This document shows, in pieces, positions 44,411 to 52,759 of a DNA stretch of 64,000 nucleotides (position 1 is its first letter; every line of letters begins with the position of its first letter). The notes under the pieces are model-generated. The model worked only from the letters and a program-made list of their open reading frames with translations. It did not search any database and was not told the origin of the DNA. The stretch comes from Isoperla grammatica (taxonomy: Eukaryota > Arthropoda > Insecta > Plecoptera > Perlodidae): assembly GCA_945910005.1 (NCBI GenBank), contig OX246744.1, positions 44,884,965-44,948,964 of the forward strand, in the 5' to 3' direction. A program made the position numbers and the translations under genes.

Positions 44411-44922
44411 ACGTGTCCCGGTTTTTTACATTTATAGCACACTATTCCAGCTGCACTGAATGCCAACGACTTTTCACTCTCAGAGTTTTCACACGGCTTC
44501 TTCTGAAATCAGTCGTGATGTTAAGTTTGTTACGTTGCGATCCGGAACTGGTGTCGACTCCCATGCTGTTCGGTATGATTTGGGCAAAGTACTCAAGATT
44601 TTTGACATGAGCATCTCGTCATCTATGGTTTGATTCAATGCTCTTAGTCTATATGCCAGGTTTTCTAATTTGCTTATATGTAGAGAAATATCACTGCCCT
44701 TCTCAAAACTGAAGTTAAAGAACTCTTGTAACAAAGCACACTTTTGTTGCTCGTTATCCTTTTGATAGATGTCACACAGCTTACTGTAGGCCTACATCTC
44801 AGCCGATGTTCCACAGTTCATGATGTGCATCATGACCTTCCTATCGATAGACATTATTACCTTCTGTGCCTTTGCATCTTTCTTCTTCCATAATTGCTTT
44901 TCTTCTTCTCTAGTACAGTGTT
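44411..44922 (-). pseudogene. Copia-type gag fragment, copy 1
   Basis: On the minus strand the reading goes through KKDAKAQKVIMSIDRKVMMH, KLCDIYQKDNEQQKCALLQE, ISKLENLAYRLRALNQTIDD and LPKSYRTAWES. This is the order of the gag region of Ty1/copia elements (UBN2 type). It continues, after a frame change, to a zinc-knuckle start CYKCKKPGH. The knuckle stops before its last cysteine. A stop codon sits where six bases TAGGCC interrupt the expected reading. No protease, integrase or reverse transcriptase follows. It is a relic, probably captured in a larger TIR element. Confidence 0.85.
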
Positions 44923-45052
44923 GCAGATTGTGTTCACCATTTTATTAGGTCTAGACCTACCTTGACTTTTTGACACAACACTGTTTTAATGTGTTTTTTT
45001 TTACTTCACTTTTTTATACCACAGAATATCCTGCGCCCATAACCTGTTCAGG

Positions 45053-45201
45053 GCCTTGATTCTCTATGGTCAACGATAAGGTGATCACCGGTTTCGGTCG
45101 TTATGAGAAGGCTGTGACCCAATCACAGCCATGTATCCGCCTTCCATAACGACAGAAACCGGTGATAAATTTACTGCAGATTTAGAGAATCGAGCTCCAG
45201 G
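45053..45201. mobile_element. Palindromic MITE (family D), copy 2, with empty site in block 2
   Basis: GATCACCGGTTTCGGTCGTTAT and its inverted match ATAACGACAGAAACCGGTGAT lie inside GATTCTCT ... AGAGAATCGA ends. The corresponding position in the duplicate block (46493) reads straight through CCTGTTCAGG to ATAATTTTTAG. CAGG flanks the insertion on both sides as the probable target duplicate. Confidence 0.9.
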
Positions 45202-45240
45202 ATAATTTTTAGTGTAGTTATTACTTCCCTACAAACATTT

Positions 45241-46495
45241 TTCGATCCTGAGGTTATCCTGAGGACTACCTTTACGGGATGACAGGTACTCCTCAGGAGT
45301 ACCTTTCTCATATACTTATAACATGGGCCCGAGTGAGACGCTAAGAGCAGATCACAGGATGTATAACCCAGGGTGCTCCCCAGGACTGCCCACAAAGGTA
45401 ATAGTTCCCGACAGGCAGGTGACAGGTACACTGTGGGTAGTAGTGAGGAAGACCAAGGGTAATCCTGAGGAGGACCCAGGGCAATGCTGAGGAAGACTGT
45501 GGGTAGTAGTGAGGAAGACCAAGGGTAATCCTGAGGAGGACCCAGGGCAATCCTGAGGAAGACTCAGGGTAATCCTGAGGAAGATTCAGGGCAATGCTGA
45601 GGAAGACCCTGGGATGTTTAGTTCACCCCTCAGCCCCCCACTTCGTGGGTGAGAGTGTGGGAGGGGGGAGGGGGGTGAACTAAACATCCCAAGGTCTTCC
45701 TCAGTTTTACCCTTGGGTGCAAAACAATGGATATGCCGTAAATAAAATAAAATGCTTATTTTGAGCTTAAAAGTGAATTTAATTATAATAGACAAATACA
45801 TAGGCCTACAACAACATACATACATACAACAATATAACATCAATATAGCTCACGTGTCCTGGTTTTTTTCATTTATAGCACACTATTCCAGCTGCACTGA
45901 ATGCCAACGACTTTTCACTCTCAGAGTTTTCACACATGGCTTCTTCTGAAATCAGTCGTGATGTTAAGTTTGTTACGTTGCGATCCGGAACTGGTGTCGA
46001 CTCCCATGCTGTTCGGTATGATTTGGGCAAAGTAGCCTACTCAAGATTTTTGACATGAGCGTCTCGTCATCTATGGTTTGATTCAATGCTCTTAGTCTAT
46101 ATGCCAGGTTTTCTAATTTGCTTATATGTAGAGAAATATCACTGCCCTTCTCAAAACTGAAGTTAAAGAACTCTTGTATCAATAAAGCACACTTTTGTTG
46201 CTCGTTATCCTTTTGATGGATGCCACACAGCTTACTGTAGGCCTACATCTCAGCCGATGTTCGACAGATGATGGGCATCATGACCTTCCTATCGATAGAC
46301 GTTATTATTACCTTCTGTGCCTTTGCATCTTTCTTCTTCCATAATTGCTTTTCTTCTTCTCTAGTACAGTCTTGCAGCTTGTGTTCACCATTTTATTAGG
46401 TCTACCTTAACTTTTTGACACAACACTGTTTTAATGTTTTTTTTTACTTCACTTTTTTATACCACAGAATATCCTGGGCCCATAACCTGTTCAGG
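45241..46495. repeat. Segmental tandem duplication, block 2
   Basis: Second copy of block 1 with the same internal order. It lacks the family D MITE and has private insertions of GGCCTA (45803, 46513) and GCCTA (46031). Confidence 0.93.
45852..46365 (-). pseudogene. Copia-type gag fragment, copy 2
   Basis: Same reading as copy 1 (KLENLAYRLRALNQTIDDET and KKDAKAQK visible on the minus strand) with additional disruptions. A GCCTA insertion near 46031 breaks the frame between the ILS and the LCPNH-like continuation, and the knuckle region has lost a cysteine codon. The shared TAGGCC interruption shows that this one predates the duplication. Confidence 0.85.
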
Positions 46496-47200
46496 ATAAT
46501 TTTTAGTGTAGTTAGGCCTATTACTTATTAATAAAGGTAGAATCAACTTCTAAAAGACCTAGTTTATTATTACAAACATGGAAAGATTACAAGAACACAA
46601 CAACCACATTTTTGTCCTAGACAACAATTAAACTTTCTGGAAGACAACAGTGCTAACACACAGACAACTTAAAATAATCTATATTTCATAAAACACGTTG
46701 TTGTTGTTGTTGTTACTATTTATTCTATTTTTATGATTATTATTATTTCTTAACAAGGCCTACCGTGAATAATAATGAATAATCACAACTTACCAGTGAA
46801 ATTGTCGGTTCAAATCACCTTTTTCGAATCACACTCACAAAAAAGTAAAGAAAAACTCACAAAACACGTCGTGTAGGTGGTTTGCTTTGACTAGAAAATC
46901 GTAGCGTTGCCATGTGCACAAGGTCACGTGGGCTCCGGCTAGGGCGGTAAAAGATTGATGACGACACAGAGCTCAAATGAGCTACTTTATCTTAAAAATT
47001 ATACCTATTCGACAATGATAGCTGGTAAAACTACAATAACACAGCAAATTTAATTTTTTTTTCAAACACTGGTTATTTTCTTACAGCAATTTCAAATGAT
47101 AAGCGAACACATGAAATAAAGATCTGAATAAATTACTACAGTCGCCTCCCTATTTGAAAGCAAGCAGGGAAGTTCTGCCTGTAGTCTACCTGAAAGGCAG
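46496..47200. other. AT-rich region, no gene recognised
   Basis: Contains (TTG)n near 46699 and AT-rich sequence. BBS1 exon 1 could lie here or further upstream, but I could not identify it. Confidence 0.4.
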
Positions 47201-47204
47201 AGTA

Positions 47205-47485
47205 AACTGAATAAATTTAAAAAGTTTCCTCCGTGGGCCATCCTGAAAGGTAATCTGAGGGTAATTTCCTGTAAGGGCAGGCCACAGGTAGTCCGACGGA
47301 AGTCCTGCCTATGCTTTACCCGAAAGGTACAGAAAATCACTTAAGGGCAGGCCACAGGTAGTCCGAGGGAAGTCCTGCCTCAGCTTTACCCGAAAGGTAC
47401 AGAAAAGCACTTTAGGGCAGGCCACAGGTAGTCCGAGGGACGTCCTGCCTCAGCTTTACCCGAAAGGTACAGAAAAGCACTTCCT
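47205..47485. repeat. 70-bp minisatellite, three to four units
   Basis: AGGGCAGGCCACAGGTAGTC recurs at 47274, 47344 and 47414, with TTTACCCGAAAGGTACAGAA between. A divergent unit precedes them. Confidence 0.92.
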
Positions 47486-47515
47486 CAGAATATCAAATGT
47501 TTGTAGGGTAACAAG

Positions 47516-47655
47516 GCCTGGTTAAGAACTTCGGGTAAATATTCAGAAGGCTTCTAACTTGTTTTCACCGTGGCAACAACCAACCAACAACCACAGTGAA
47601 AACAAGTTAGTATCTTACTAAATATTTAGGATGCGAAGTTCATAATACCGGACGT
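47516..47655. mobile_element. Foldback MITE
   Basis: GAACTTCGGGTAAATATTCAG ... CTAACTTGTTTTCACCGTGG is followed by inverted CCACAGTGAAAACAAGTTAG ... TAAATATTTAGGATGCGAAGTTC around a CAACAACCAACC loop. Confidence 0.88.
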
Positions 47656-47660
47656 TAAAT

Positions 47661-48355
47661 ACTCGTAATCCTTGCTAGGAGCTTGAACCCTCAGAGGTGG
47701 CTGGACGCTTACACCGAGCCCCACGCCTCCCTCTACACGTTCAGTCACTGCATGGCCATGGCTGACCTGAACGCTGACGGGGACTACAAGCTAAATAATA
47801 CTCGTAATCCTTGCTAGGAGCTTGAACCCTCAGAGGTGGCTGGACGCTTACACCGAGCCCCACGCCTCCCTCTACACGTTCAGTCATTGCATGGCCATGG
47901 CTGACCTGAACGCTGACGGGGACTACAAGCTAAATAATACTCGTAATCCTTGCTAGGAGCTTGAACCCTCAGAGGTGGCTGGACGCTTACACCGAGCCCC
48001 ACGCCTCCCTCTACACGTTCAGTCACTGCATGGCCATGGCTGACCTGAACGCTGACGGGGACTACAAGCTAAATAATACTCGTAATCCTTGCTAGGAGCT
48101 TGAACCCTCAGAGGTGGCTGGACGCTTACACCGAGCCCCACGCCTCCCTCTACACGTTCAGTCATTGCATGGCCATGGCTGACCTGAACGCTGACGGGGA
48201 CTACAAGCTAAATAATACTCGTAATCCTTGCTAGGAGCTTGAACCCTCAGAGGTGGCTGGACGCTTACACCGAGCCCCACGCCTCCCTCTACACGTTCAG
48301 TCACTGCATGGCCATGGCTGACCTGAACGCTGACGGGGACTACAAGCTACTTGTC
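47661..48355 (+). repeat. BBS1: 139-bp tandem array over the 3' splice site and 5' half of BBS1 exon 2, five units
   Basis: Unit starts at 47661, 47800, 47939, 48078 and 48217 are exactly 139 bp apart. Each has intronic sequence, CCCTCAG|AGGTGG, and 31-32 codons of BBS1. Units 1-4 then break from AAGCTA into AATAATACTCG intron sequence, with an in-frame TAG; only the fifth continues into the complete exon. A C/T difference at the CAGTCAC/TTGCATGG site alternates C, T, C, T, C, implying that a two-unit block was itself duplicated. Confidence 0.97.
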
Positions 48356-48394
48356 GCTGATCTGGGGACCGGAGCAACCAACATGAAACTGAAG
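48251..48394 (+). CDS. BBS1: BBS1 exon 2 (WLDAY...MKLK)
   Basis: Forty-eight codons between a CCCTCAG acceptor and a GTATTT donor, phase 0 at both ends. It encodes RWLDAYTEP, FSHCMAMADLNADGDYKLLV and DLGTGATNMKLK, which align with the N terminus of vertebrate BBS1 (WLDAHYDP...[22 protein letters not shown]). BBS1 is a core BBSome subunit, and this region begins its beta-propeller. The BBSome moves membrane proteins into and out of cilia and binds ARL6/BBS3 through this subunit. The exon lies at the end of a five-unit tandem array of its own 5' half, and four complete decoy acceptors lie upstream. Which base starts the exon (48251 or a neighbour) depends on exon 1, which was not found. Confidence 0.93.
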
Positions 48395-49077
48395 GTATTT
48401 GGGATGTGGATGGTTAAACGTTTAGTGGTGGCTTCTAGAGGTTATTTAAAATGCATTACATTCATTATATTTTAAACATTCTAAGTACCCTATCATACTT
48501 GTAGATTTAGGTACTACTCTAAGCAAAAACAGATGTAATGAGATAATCGTTTAGAGATAAATTAAAACAAATTAACTAATGTCAATAATTAAAAATATGC
48601 TAAAGGGTCTCTTCTTCTTCTTTTCTTATACCCACAAATCACAATTGACATCTCATGTCATCATGCATTTTCTGGTCAGCCAGTAGAGATAGGACTCCTG
48701 TTCACTCCGATCCATGCCACCCGGCATTTTCCCCCTTTCATTCTTTAAATCCTATAGGGTGAACTAGGTATTTTTTAAGCCATCTGTTGCTTAGGCCTAC
48801 TTTAAAATATTTTGAATAGAATAGAATATCTTAATTGACTTTGATACAGTAGTAAATGGACGGTACATGCATAACTCTTTTTAGGGAAAAAGTGAATAAA
48901 TAATAGTAATAATAATTAACGATATTTAAAATGGTGTAGGCCTATGTATAATATAATAAAACAATGTTTTTCTTACTCAAGCTCAATTTAAAAAGATATG
49001 TCAAGTGGCGTGGTGGCAAGTGCCTCTTTTGCCGGCACCATGATTTCTCCAGTAATACGCGTTGTTTGTTGCCACAG
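48395..49077 (+). other. BBS1: BBS1 intron 2
   Basis: GTATTT...CCACAG. AT-rich, with a TTCTTC run near 48610 and TAGGCCTA motifs at 48792 and near 48936. No repeat of defined family was seen. Confidence 0.85.
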
Positions 49078-49177
49078 GTGTACAAAGGCACATCGCTGAT
49101 GACGGAGAACACCCTGATAGACATTCCTACCGGAGTCGTAAGCTTCTACATGGATACAAACGAGCCTCGCATTCCCG
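49078..49177 (+). CDS. BBS1: BBS1 exon 3 (VYKGTSLMTE...RIP)
   Basis: One hundred bases starting in phase 0 after TTGCCACAG and ending in phase 1 before GTCAGT. It encodes VYKGTSLMTENTLIDIPTGV and SFYMDTNEPRIP, matching the LKGPLVMTE...FLMEQHEPRTP segment of vertebrate BBS1. This is propeller strand sequence. The frame closes correctly with exon 2 (phase 0) and exon 4 (G|CT gives Ala). It is the one recognised BBS1 exon here without a local duplication. Confidence 0.93.
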
Positions 49178-49745
49178 GTCAGTGTACATCAGTGTTGAGA
49201 TGTTGACGTTGTTGTCATAAGGGATCTATAATTACCACATTGTATCCCACTGCAAAACATATTTAAATATTCGTTGTAGATCATGGCAAATGATATCTAC
49301 TTAAAACACATAGCCCTAAAGGAACCATTTTGCGACAATGGAATGGCAAAAAGTATTAAAATATTGTGATTTTGTCTGTAATCTGTAAAAAATTGCTTCA
49401 TGTTTGTAAAAATTGATAATGCAGTACATACTTAAAGTCTTTTCGGTTATAACAATAATAATAATCTTAAACTCAGTTCCAACTGTGTCTGGTTGACTGG
49501 TGGTTTTCCACCTAGGGCATAAAGGTTGTAGACACTTAGTTTTTTTTTTTTTTGGTAGCAATTATCGAGACTTTTTAACAACTTTTTGTACGGTTGTGGG
49601 AAGATAAGAAGAGGTGGAAAAATATGGTTGTGAAACCCAAGCTGACCCTGCCAGAAGCAGGAAACGGCGATGGATAATGATGATGATGATCGATACTTTT
49701 TATTTTATTATTGTGCACCCCTGAATACGAGTCATGTTGTCGCAG
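49178..49745 (+). other. BBS1: BBS1 intron 3
   Basis: GTCAGT...GTCGCAG, phase 1. AT-rich, with a T run at 49540-49554 and a GATGATGAT run just before the acceptor. Confidence 0.85.
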
Positions 49746-50035
49746 CTATCGCTGTGGCGTCGGGCTCCAACGTGTTTGTCTACAAGAACATGCGGCCGTA
49801 CTTCAAGTTCTCTCTCCCGTCCACCGAGGTGAATCAGCTAGAACGAGAGCTCTGGACCAACGTCAGCAACCGCTCGATGGAGGTGGAGGTCTTGCACGAG
49901 ATGCTCGAGAGCGTTCGAGACGAGATCGGCTTCTCAGCGCTGACGGCTCGGTCGCAGAGGTTCCTCGTCATTACCGACCGGGCCGGACAGAAGGAGTTCG
50001 TTGACAAGTATCGCGACGTGGAGATCAAGAAACAG
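49746..50035 (+). CDS. BBS1: BBS1 exon 4 (IAVASGSNVFVYKN...IKKQ)
   Basis: A 290-base exon, phase 1 in and phase 0 out (CAG|GTGAG). It encodes IAVASGSNVFVYKNMRPYFK, FSLPSTEVNQLERELW, LHEMLESVRDE and RSQRFLVI...EIKKQ. The match to vertebrate BBS1 (YVYKNLRPYFKFSLP, LKEMLESIRE, LRFLQLE...SIKRQ) is strong and colinear. GC-rich coding composition stands out from the AT-rich introns. The last part of the exon and its donor are duplicated directly downstream (50041-50135). Use of the second donor would read through VSQR and a stop, so only the first donor preserves the protein. Confidence 0.95.
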
Positions 50036-50140
50036 GTGAGTCAGCGCTGACAGATTCCTGGTCATTACCGACCGGGCCGGACAGAAAGAGTTCGTTGACA
50101 AGTATCGCGACGTGGAGATCAAGAAACAGGTGAGTCACAG
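49942..50140 (+). repeat. BBS1: 94-bp partial duplication of the 3' end and donor of BBS1 exon 4
   Basis: CATTACCGACCGGGCCGGAC occurs at 49969 and 50063. The second copy runs from CAGCGCTGACA, lacks about 14 internal bases, and ends in the same CAGGTGAGTCA donor (50129|50130). Few substitutions separate the copies. Confidence 0.96.
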
Positions 50141-50757
50141 CGTGATACTACAATAAAACTGCACAAAACTAACTACCTAGAAAACTTTTTTAAAAATGTT
50201 ATGCAACCTTCAAATAGGCTCTTTGTAAAATGCATAGCCCATAGCCCACACAAATGGATAATTGTTTACTGTAGGCCTACACATTAATAGACCACTAAAA
50301 TAGACTAGATGCAATCTGGTGGCAAGCAGATAAAATTCTGTGAGCAGATTACTCATTGTTGATTTGTTGAAACCGTCAATGGTGCAGATAAGGGGGTAGC
50401 TTAGCAGCGCTGTCTATTGTTAGTTTGAGTCAACTATAGACGAGACCAGATGTAGACTACTGCGTGTCACCCGTTATGCCCTTCGTTACCGTTCGTTATG
50501 TGAGTGTTTTTTGGAAGCGACTGTACGGCCTGAAAGCATTCAGCTGTACGGGAAACTGGGAGGCTTATGCGTGCAGAATCCACATCACTCAAATGGAGAG
50601 TATTGTTCCCCCCCTACCCCCCCCCCCCCCCTCAAATATACTGGTGATACCTCATGGGCGAAAAGAGGAAAGAATGAAGATTTGTTTGAAACCAACGTGA
50701 AACGTTTTGTCCGCAGGCGATCATTGTTTGAAACCAACGTGAATTGTTTGTCCGCAG
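50036..50757 (+). other. BBS1: BBS1 intron 4
   Basis: GTGAGT...TCCGCAG, phase 0. It contains the duplicated exon 4 end, a TAGGCCTA near 50273, a C-rich run (50609-50632) and, at its 3' end, two copies of the acceptor region. Confidence 0.85.
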
Positions 50758-50768
50758 GCCATCATCAC
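50679..50768 (+). repeat. BBS1: 42-bp duplication of the BBS1 exon 5 acceptor
   Basis: TTTGAAACCAACGTGAA recurs at 50685 and 50727, each followed by TTGTCCGCAGGC(G/C)ATCAT. The outer acceptor (50716|50717) is followed by the first exon codons and then an in-frame TGA. The inner one (50757|50758) opens the real exon. Confidence 0.95.
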
Positions 50769-50889
50769 GTGCATCGCGACCTTGAACAAGAACACGTCTG
50801 ACCCCGAGGCCGTGTCTTGTCTGGTTCTCGGCACTGAGAGCGGGGACATCTACTTCCTGGACCCTCAGGCCTTCACCATCCTGGAGACC
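50758..50889 (+). CDS. BBS1: BBS1 exon 5 ([12 protein letters not shown]...FTILET)
   Basis: Forty-four codons, phase 0 at both ends, between TCCGCAG and GTGAGT. It encodes [36 protein letters not shown] and QAFTILET, aligning with vertebrate BBS1 ([40 protein letters not shown]). The [11 protein letters not shown]..FTIL block is diagnostic of the BBS1 propeller. Confidence 0.96.
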
Positions 50890-51414
50890 GTGAGTCAGAC
50901 ACACATATAAATGAGCTTTTTAGCATTTAAAACTAATAATTTAGCAATAACTTCTGAGAAATTTGCATTTACATAACTATATTGGTAAAAAGTAAAAACG
51001 TTTAAATGTCAATACATTTTTTAATTTTGTAAAAGATTTTATTTTTTTTTTAATTTCAAATTTCATATTTTGGTTATGTTGATAGGTGCCCATTGGCTTG
51101 AATGGGGAGGCGTACAACAAACAACTACACTGCAGTGCTGCGAGCGTTCCGGCCACTGAGCACTGCGTGCTAGAATTAACAGAAACCCCTCTAGAAGGCA
51201 GTACACTACTTATTATTGTAAAATTATCCAAAGATTCCAAAGAAGTCAAATAGTTTTGCAATGACTTAAGAATTCTTATTGTTGAAAGTTGTGAGTATCC
51301 AATATTCAGTCACTGTTGGCCGGATCGCTCACAACGCTCTTTGTGCACTTGTTACGCCTCCCATAGTATAATGCAGAGATATGATCCAACAGCTTACCTT
51401 AGATGTAAGCTGTC

Positions 51415-51871
51415 GGATCCTTAGACCAGTAATATAGGTAGACGGAGCAAGCAGATGCTAGCGACCGGCCGCGAGTGAGACCAACATTGAGACCACGTGA
51501 TGTGGGGACAGGATGCGCGGCAATTTAAAGCGTTTGCATATGAACAGTACAAACAGTACATCGTTGTGTAAAGAAAAATGATCATTTTCAATAAGTGCAA
51601 ATTAAAAATATGTTAACTAAGATTAACAGTACCTTCACTAATCATTTCTGAGGAAATACAAATAATAATACATCCTTTGTCAAATGTCAAACGTATTTGC
51701 CGCGCACTTAACACCATCTAGCGGCAAACCTGCGAACTTCTCGCTAAGAATGCAGTCTATCGCGGATTGGTCGAGAAGGCTTTGTCCCCACATCACGTGG
51801 TTTCAATGATGGTCTCACTCGCGATGACGTCATACTCCGTCTACCTATATTACTGGTCTAAGGTCGGATCC
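51415..51871. mobile_element. TIR element with about 90-bp arms in BBS1 intron 5
   Basis: GGATCCTTAGACCAGTAATA and TATTACTGGTCTAAGGTCGG lead arms that stay complementary through GTAGACGGAG, GCGAGTGAGACC and CACGTGATGTGGGGACA. The AT-rich interior has no transposase. Confidence 0.88.
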
Positions 51872-52283
51872 TATTCAATAGGCCTACATATTTTGTTTGT
51901 TACTTTTTGTTTACTGGTATTCATGACTCATCTATTGTTCCATTTTGTATAGTTATATATTGTATTGTTCTCCTTTTGATTGATTTATTTATATGTAATA
52001 GTAAATAAATCACAAAAAGGGAGGGGAAAGTATGTGGTTGTAATTTGTTCAAGTATTGTATTGACTACTCGATAATTAATGTTGGAAACGGCCCAACGGG
52101 GTCAAGATATATATATATATGTATATTGTCACAAAATTTTTAAAATATTCCTTCATGTTTGTAAATTAATTATTGTTTTTCAGTCACCTCTTCGATTATC
52201 GATAATTTTTATTTTATCGTTGGGCATCCCTACTAGGATATAAATACAAATTTATTTAGTACTAACAGCAAGATGTACGCATG

Positions 52284-52647
52284 AATCTGAATCGGCCTTG
52301 TTGATTCTGGCATTTGTCCGCAGGTGTTCGCACTGTCCAATCACTGATTCACGTATTTCATATTTGAAAATAGCTATTGATCTTTGGTTGGTTATCGCTC
52401 ACTCGTGGATCGTGTTCGTAGCCTACAGAGTAGGCTCAGTCGCTTTAAATTAAAGTCCTCCACTGAAAATCAGTTATGTGACTGAATGGGTAGACTAAAT
52501 ACAAAATGTATTTATTTGTTTATTTTTTTTATTTACATATTTATTTATTTATTTATGTATTTATTTGTTTATTTTTTTTATTTACATATTTATTTATTTA
52601 TTTATGTATTTATTTATTTATTCATTTATTTTATTTATTTATTGCAG
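52284..52647 (+). mobile_element. Family B repeat whose tail forms the exon 6 acceptor tract
   Basis: GAATCGGCCTTGTTGATTCT, a core with GTCGCTTTAAATTAAAGTCC, and CACTGAAAATCAGT are all present. A (TTTA)n-rich tail follows from about 52502 to 52640, ending in TTATTGCAG|GTGTCT. The tail is internally duplicated (TTTGTTTATTTTTTTTATTT occurs twice, 57 bp apart). Confidence 0.82.
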
Positions 52648-52759
52648 GTGTCTATGGGGGACGGTAGAGAGGCCATGGTGCCGGTCCACATGACAGCTAG
52701 TGGACTCTACGACGTGTATCGTGTAGAGACGGATCAATCAACGTGTGTATTTATTGCAG
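52648..52759 (+). CDS. BBS1: BBS1 exon 6, first (outermost) copy
   Basis: After ATTGCAG the frame (phase 0, continuing from exon 5) reads VSMGDGREAMVPVHMTASGL then YDVYRVETD. VPVHMTASGLYDVYRV corresponds to VPVFLEVSGQFDVEFRL of vertebrate BBS1, directly after the FTIL segment as expected. This first copy differs from the others at its start (ATGGGGGAC instead of ATCTATGAG). Reading on, it passes into the next unit and meets TGA after GVYL, so this copy alone cannot complete the protein. The true 3' part of the exon must lie after the array, outside the window. Confidence 0.85.

Larger units (their letters stand above)
43811..45226. repeat. Segmental tandem duplication, block 1
   Basis: Matches 45241-46495 at an initial offset of 1,430 bp (GAGTGAGACGCTAAGAGCAG at 43901 and 45331). 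It contains a 26-28-bp AATCCTGAGGAAGA-type minisatellite (43995-44180), a foldback around CACTTCGTGGGTGAGGGTG (44190-44250) and a reversed copia-type gag relic. Relative to block 2 it has a 149-bp MITE (45053-45201) and private GGCCTA or GACCTA insertions at 44295 and 44952. Confidence 0.93.
45227..47508. mobile_element. Candidate 2.3-kb TIR element containing the copia gag relic
   Basis: CCCTACAAACATTT at 45227-45240 and AAATGTTTGTAGGG at 47495-47508 are perfect inverted repeats, with CTGAGG / CCTCAG matching further inside. The span contains duplication block 2 and the 70-bp minisatellite. I see no transposase and no certain target duplication, so the boundary call is tentative. Confidence 0.55.
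50890..52647 (+). other. BBS1: BBS1 intron 5
   Basis: GTGAGT...ATTGCAG. It holds a 457-bp TIR element (51415-51871), a hairpin at 51388-51411, a possible hAT end near 52226-52234, and a family B repeat whose TTTA-rich tail runs directly into the exon 6 acceptor. Confidence 0.85.

Noticed and set aside
50716..50726. BBS1 exon 5 starting at the outer acceptor
   Set aside because: After the first few codons it reaches TGA, whereas the inner acceptor at 50758 gives a full exon matching BBS1.
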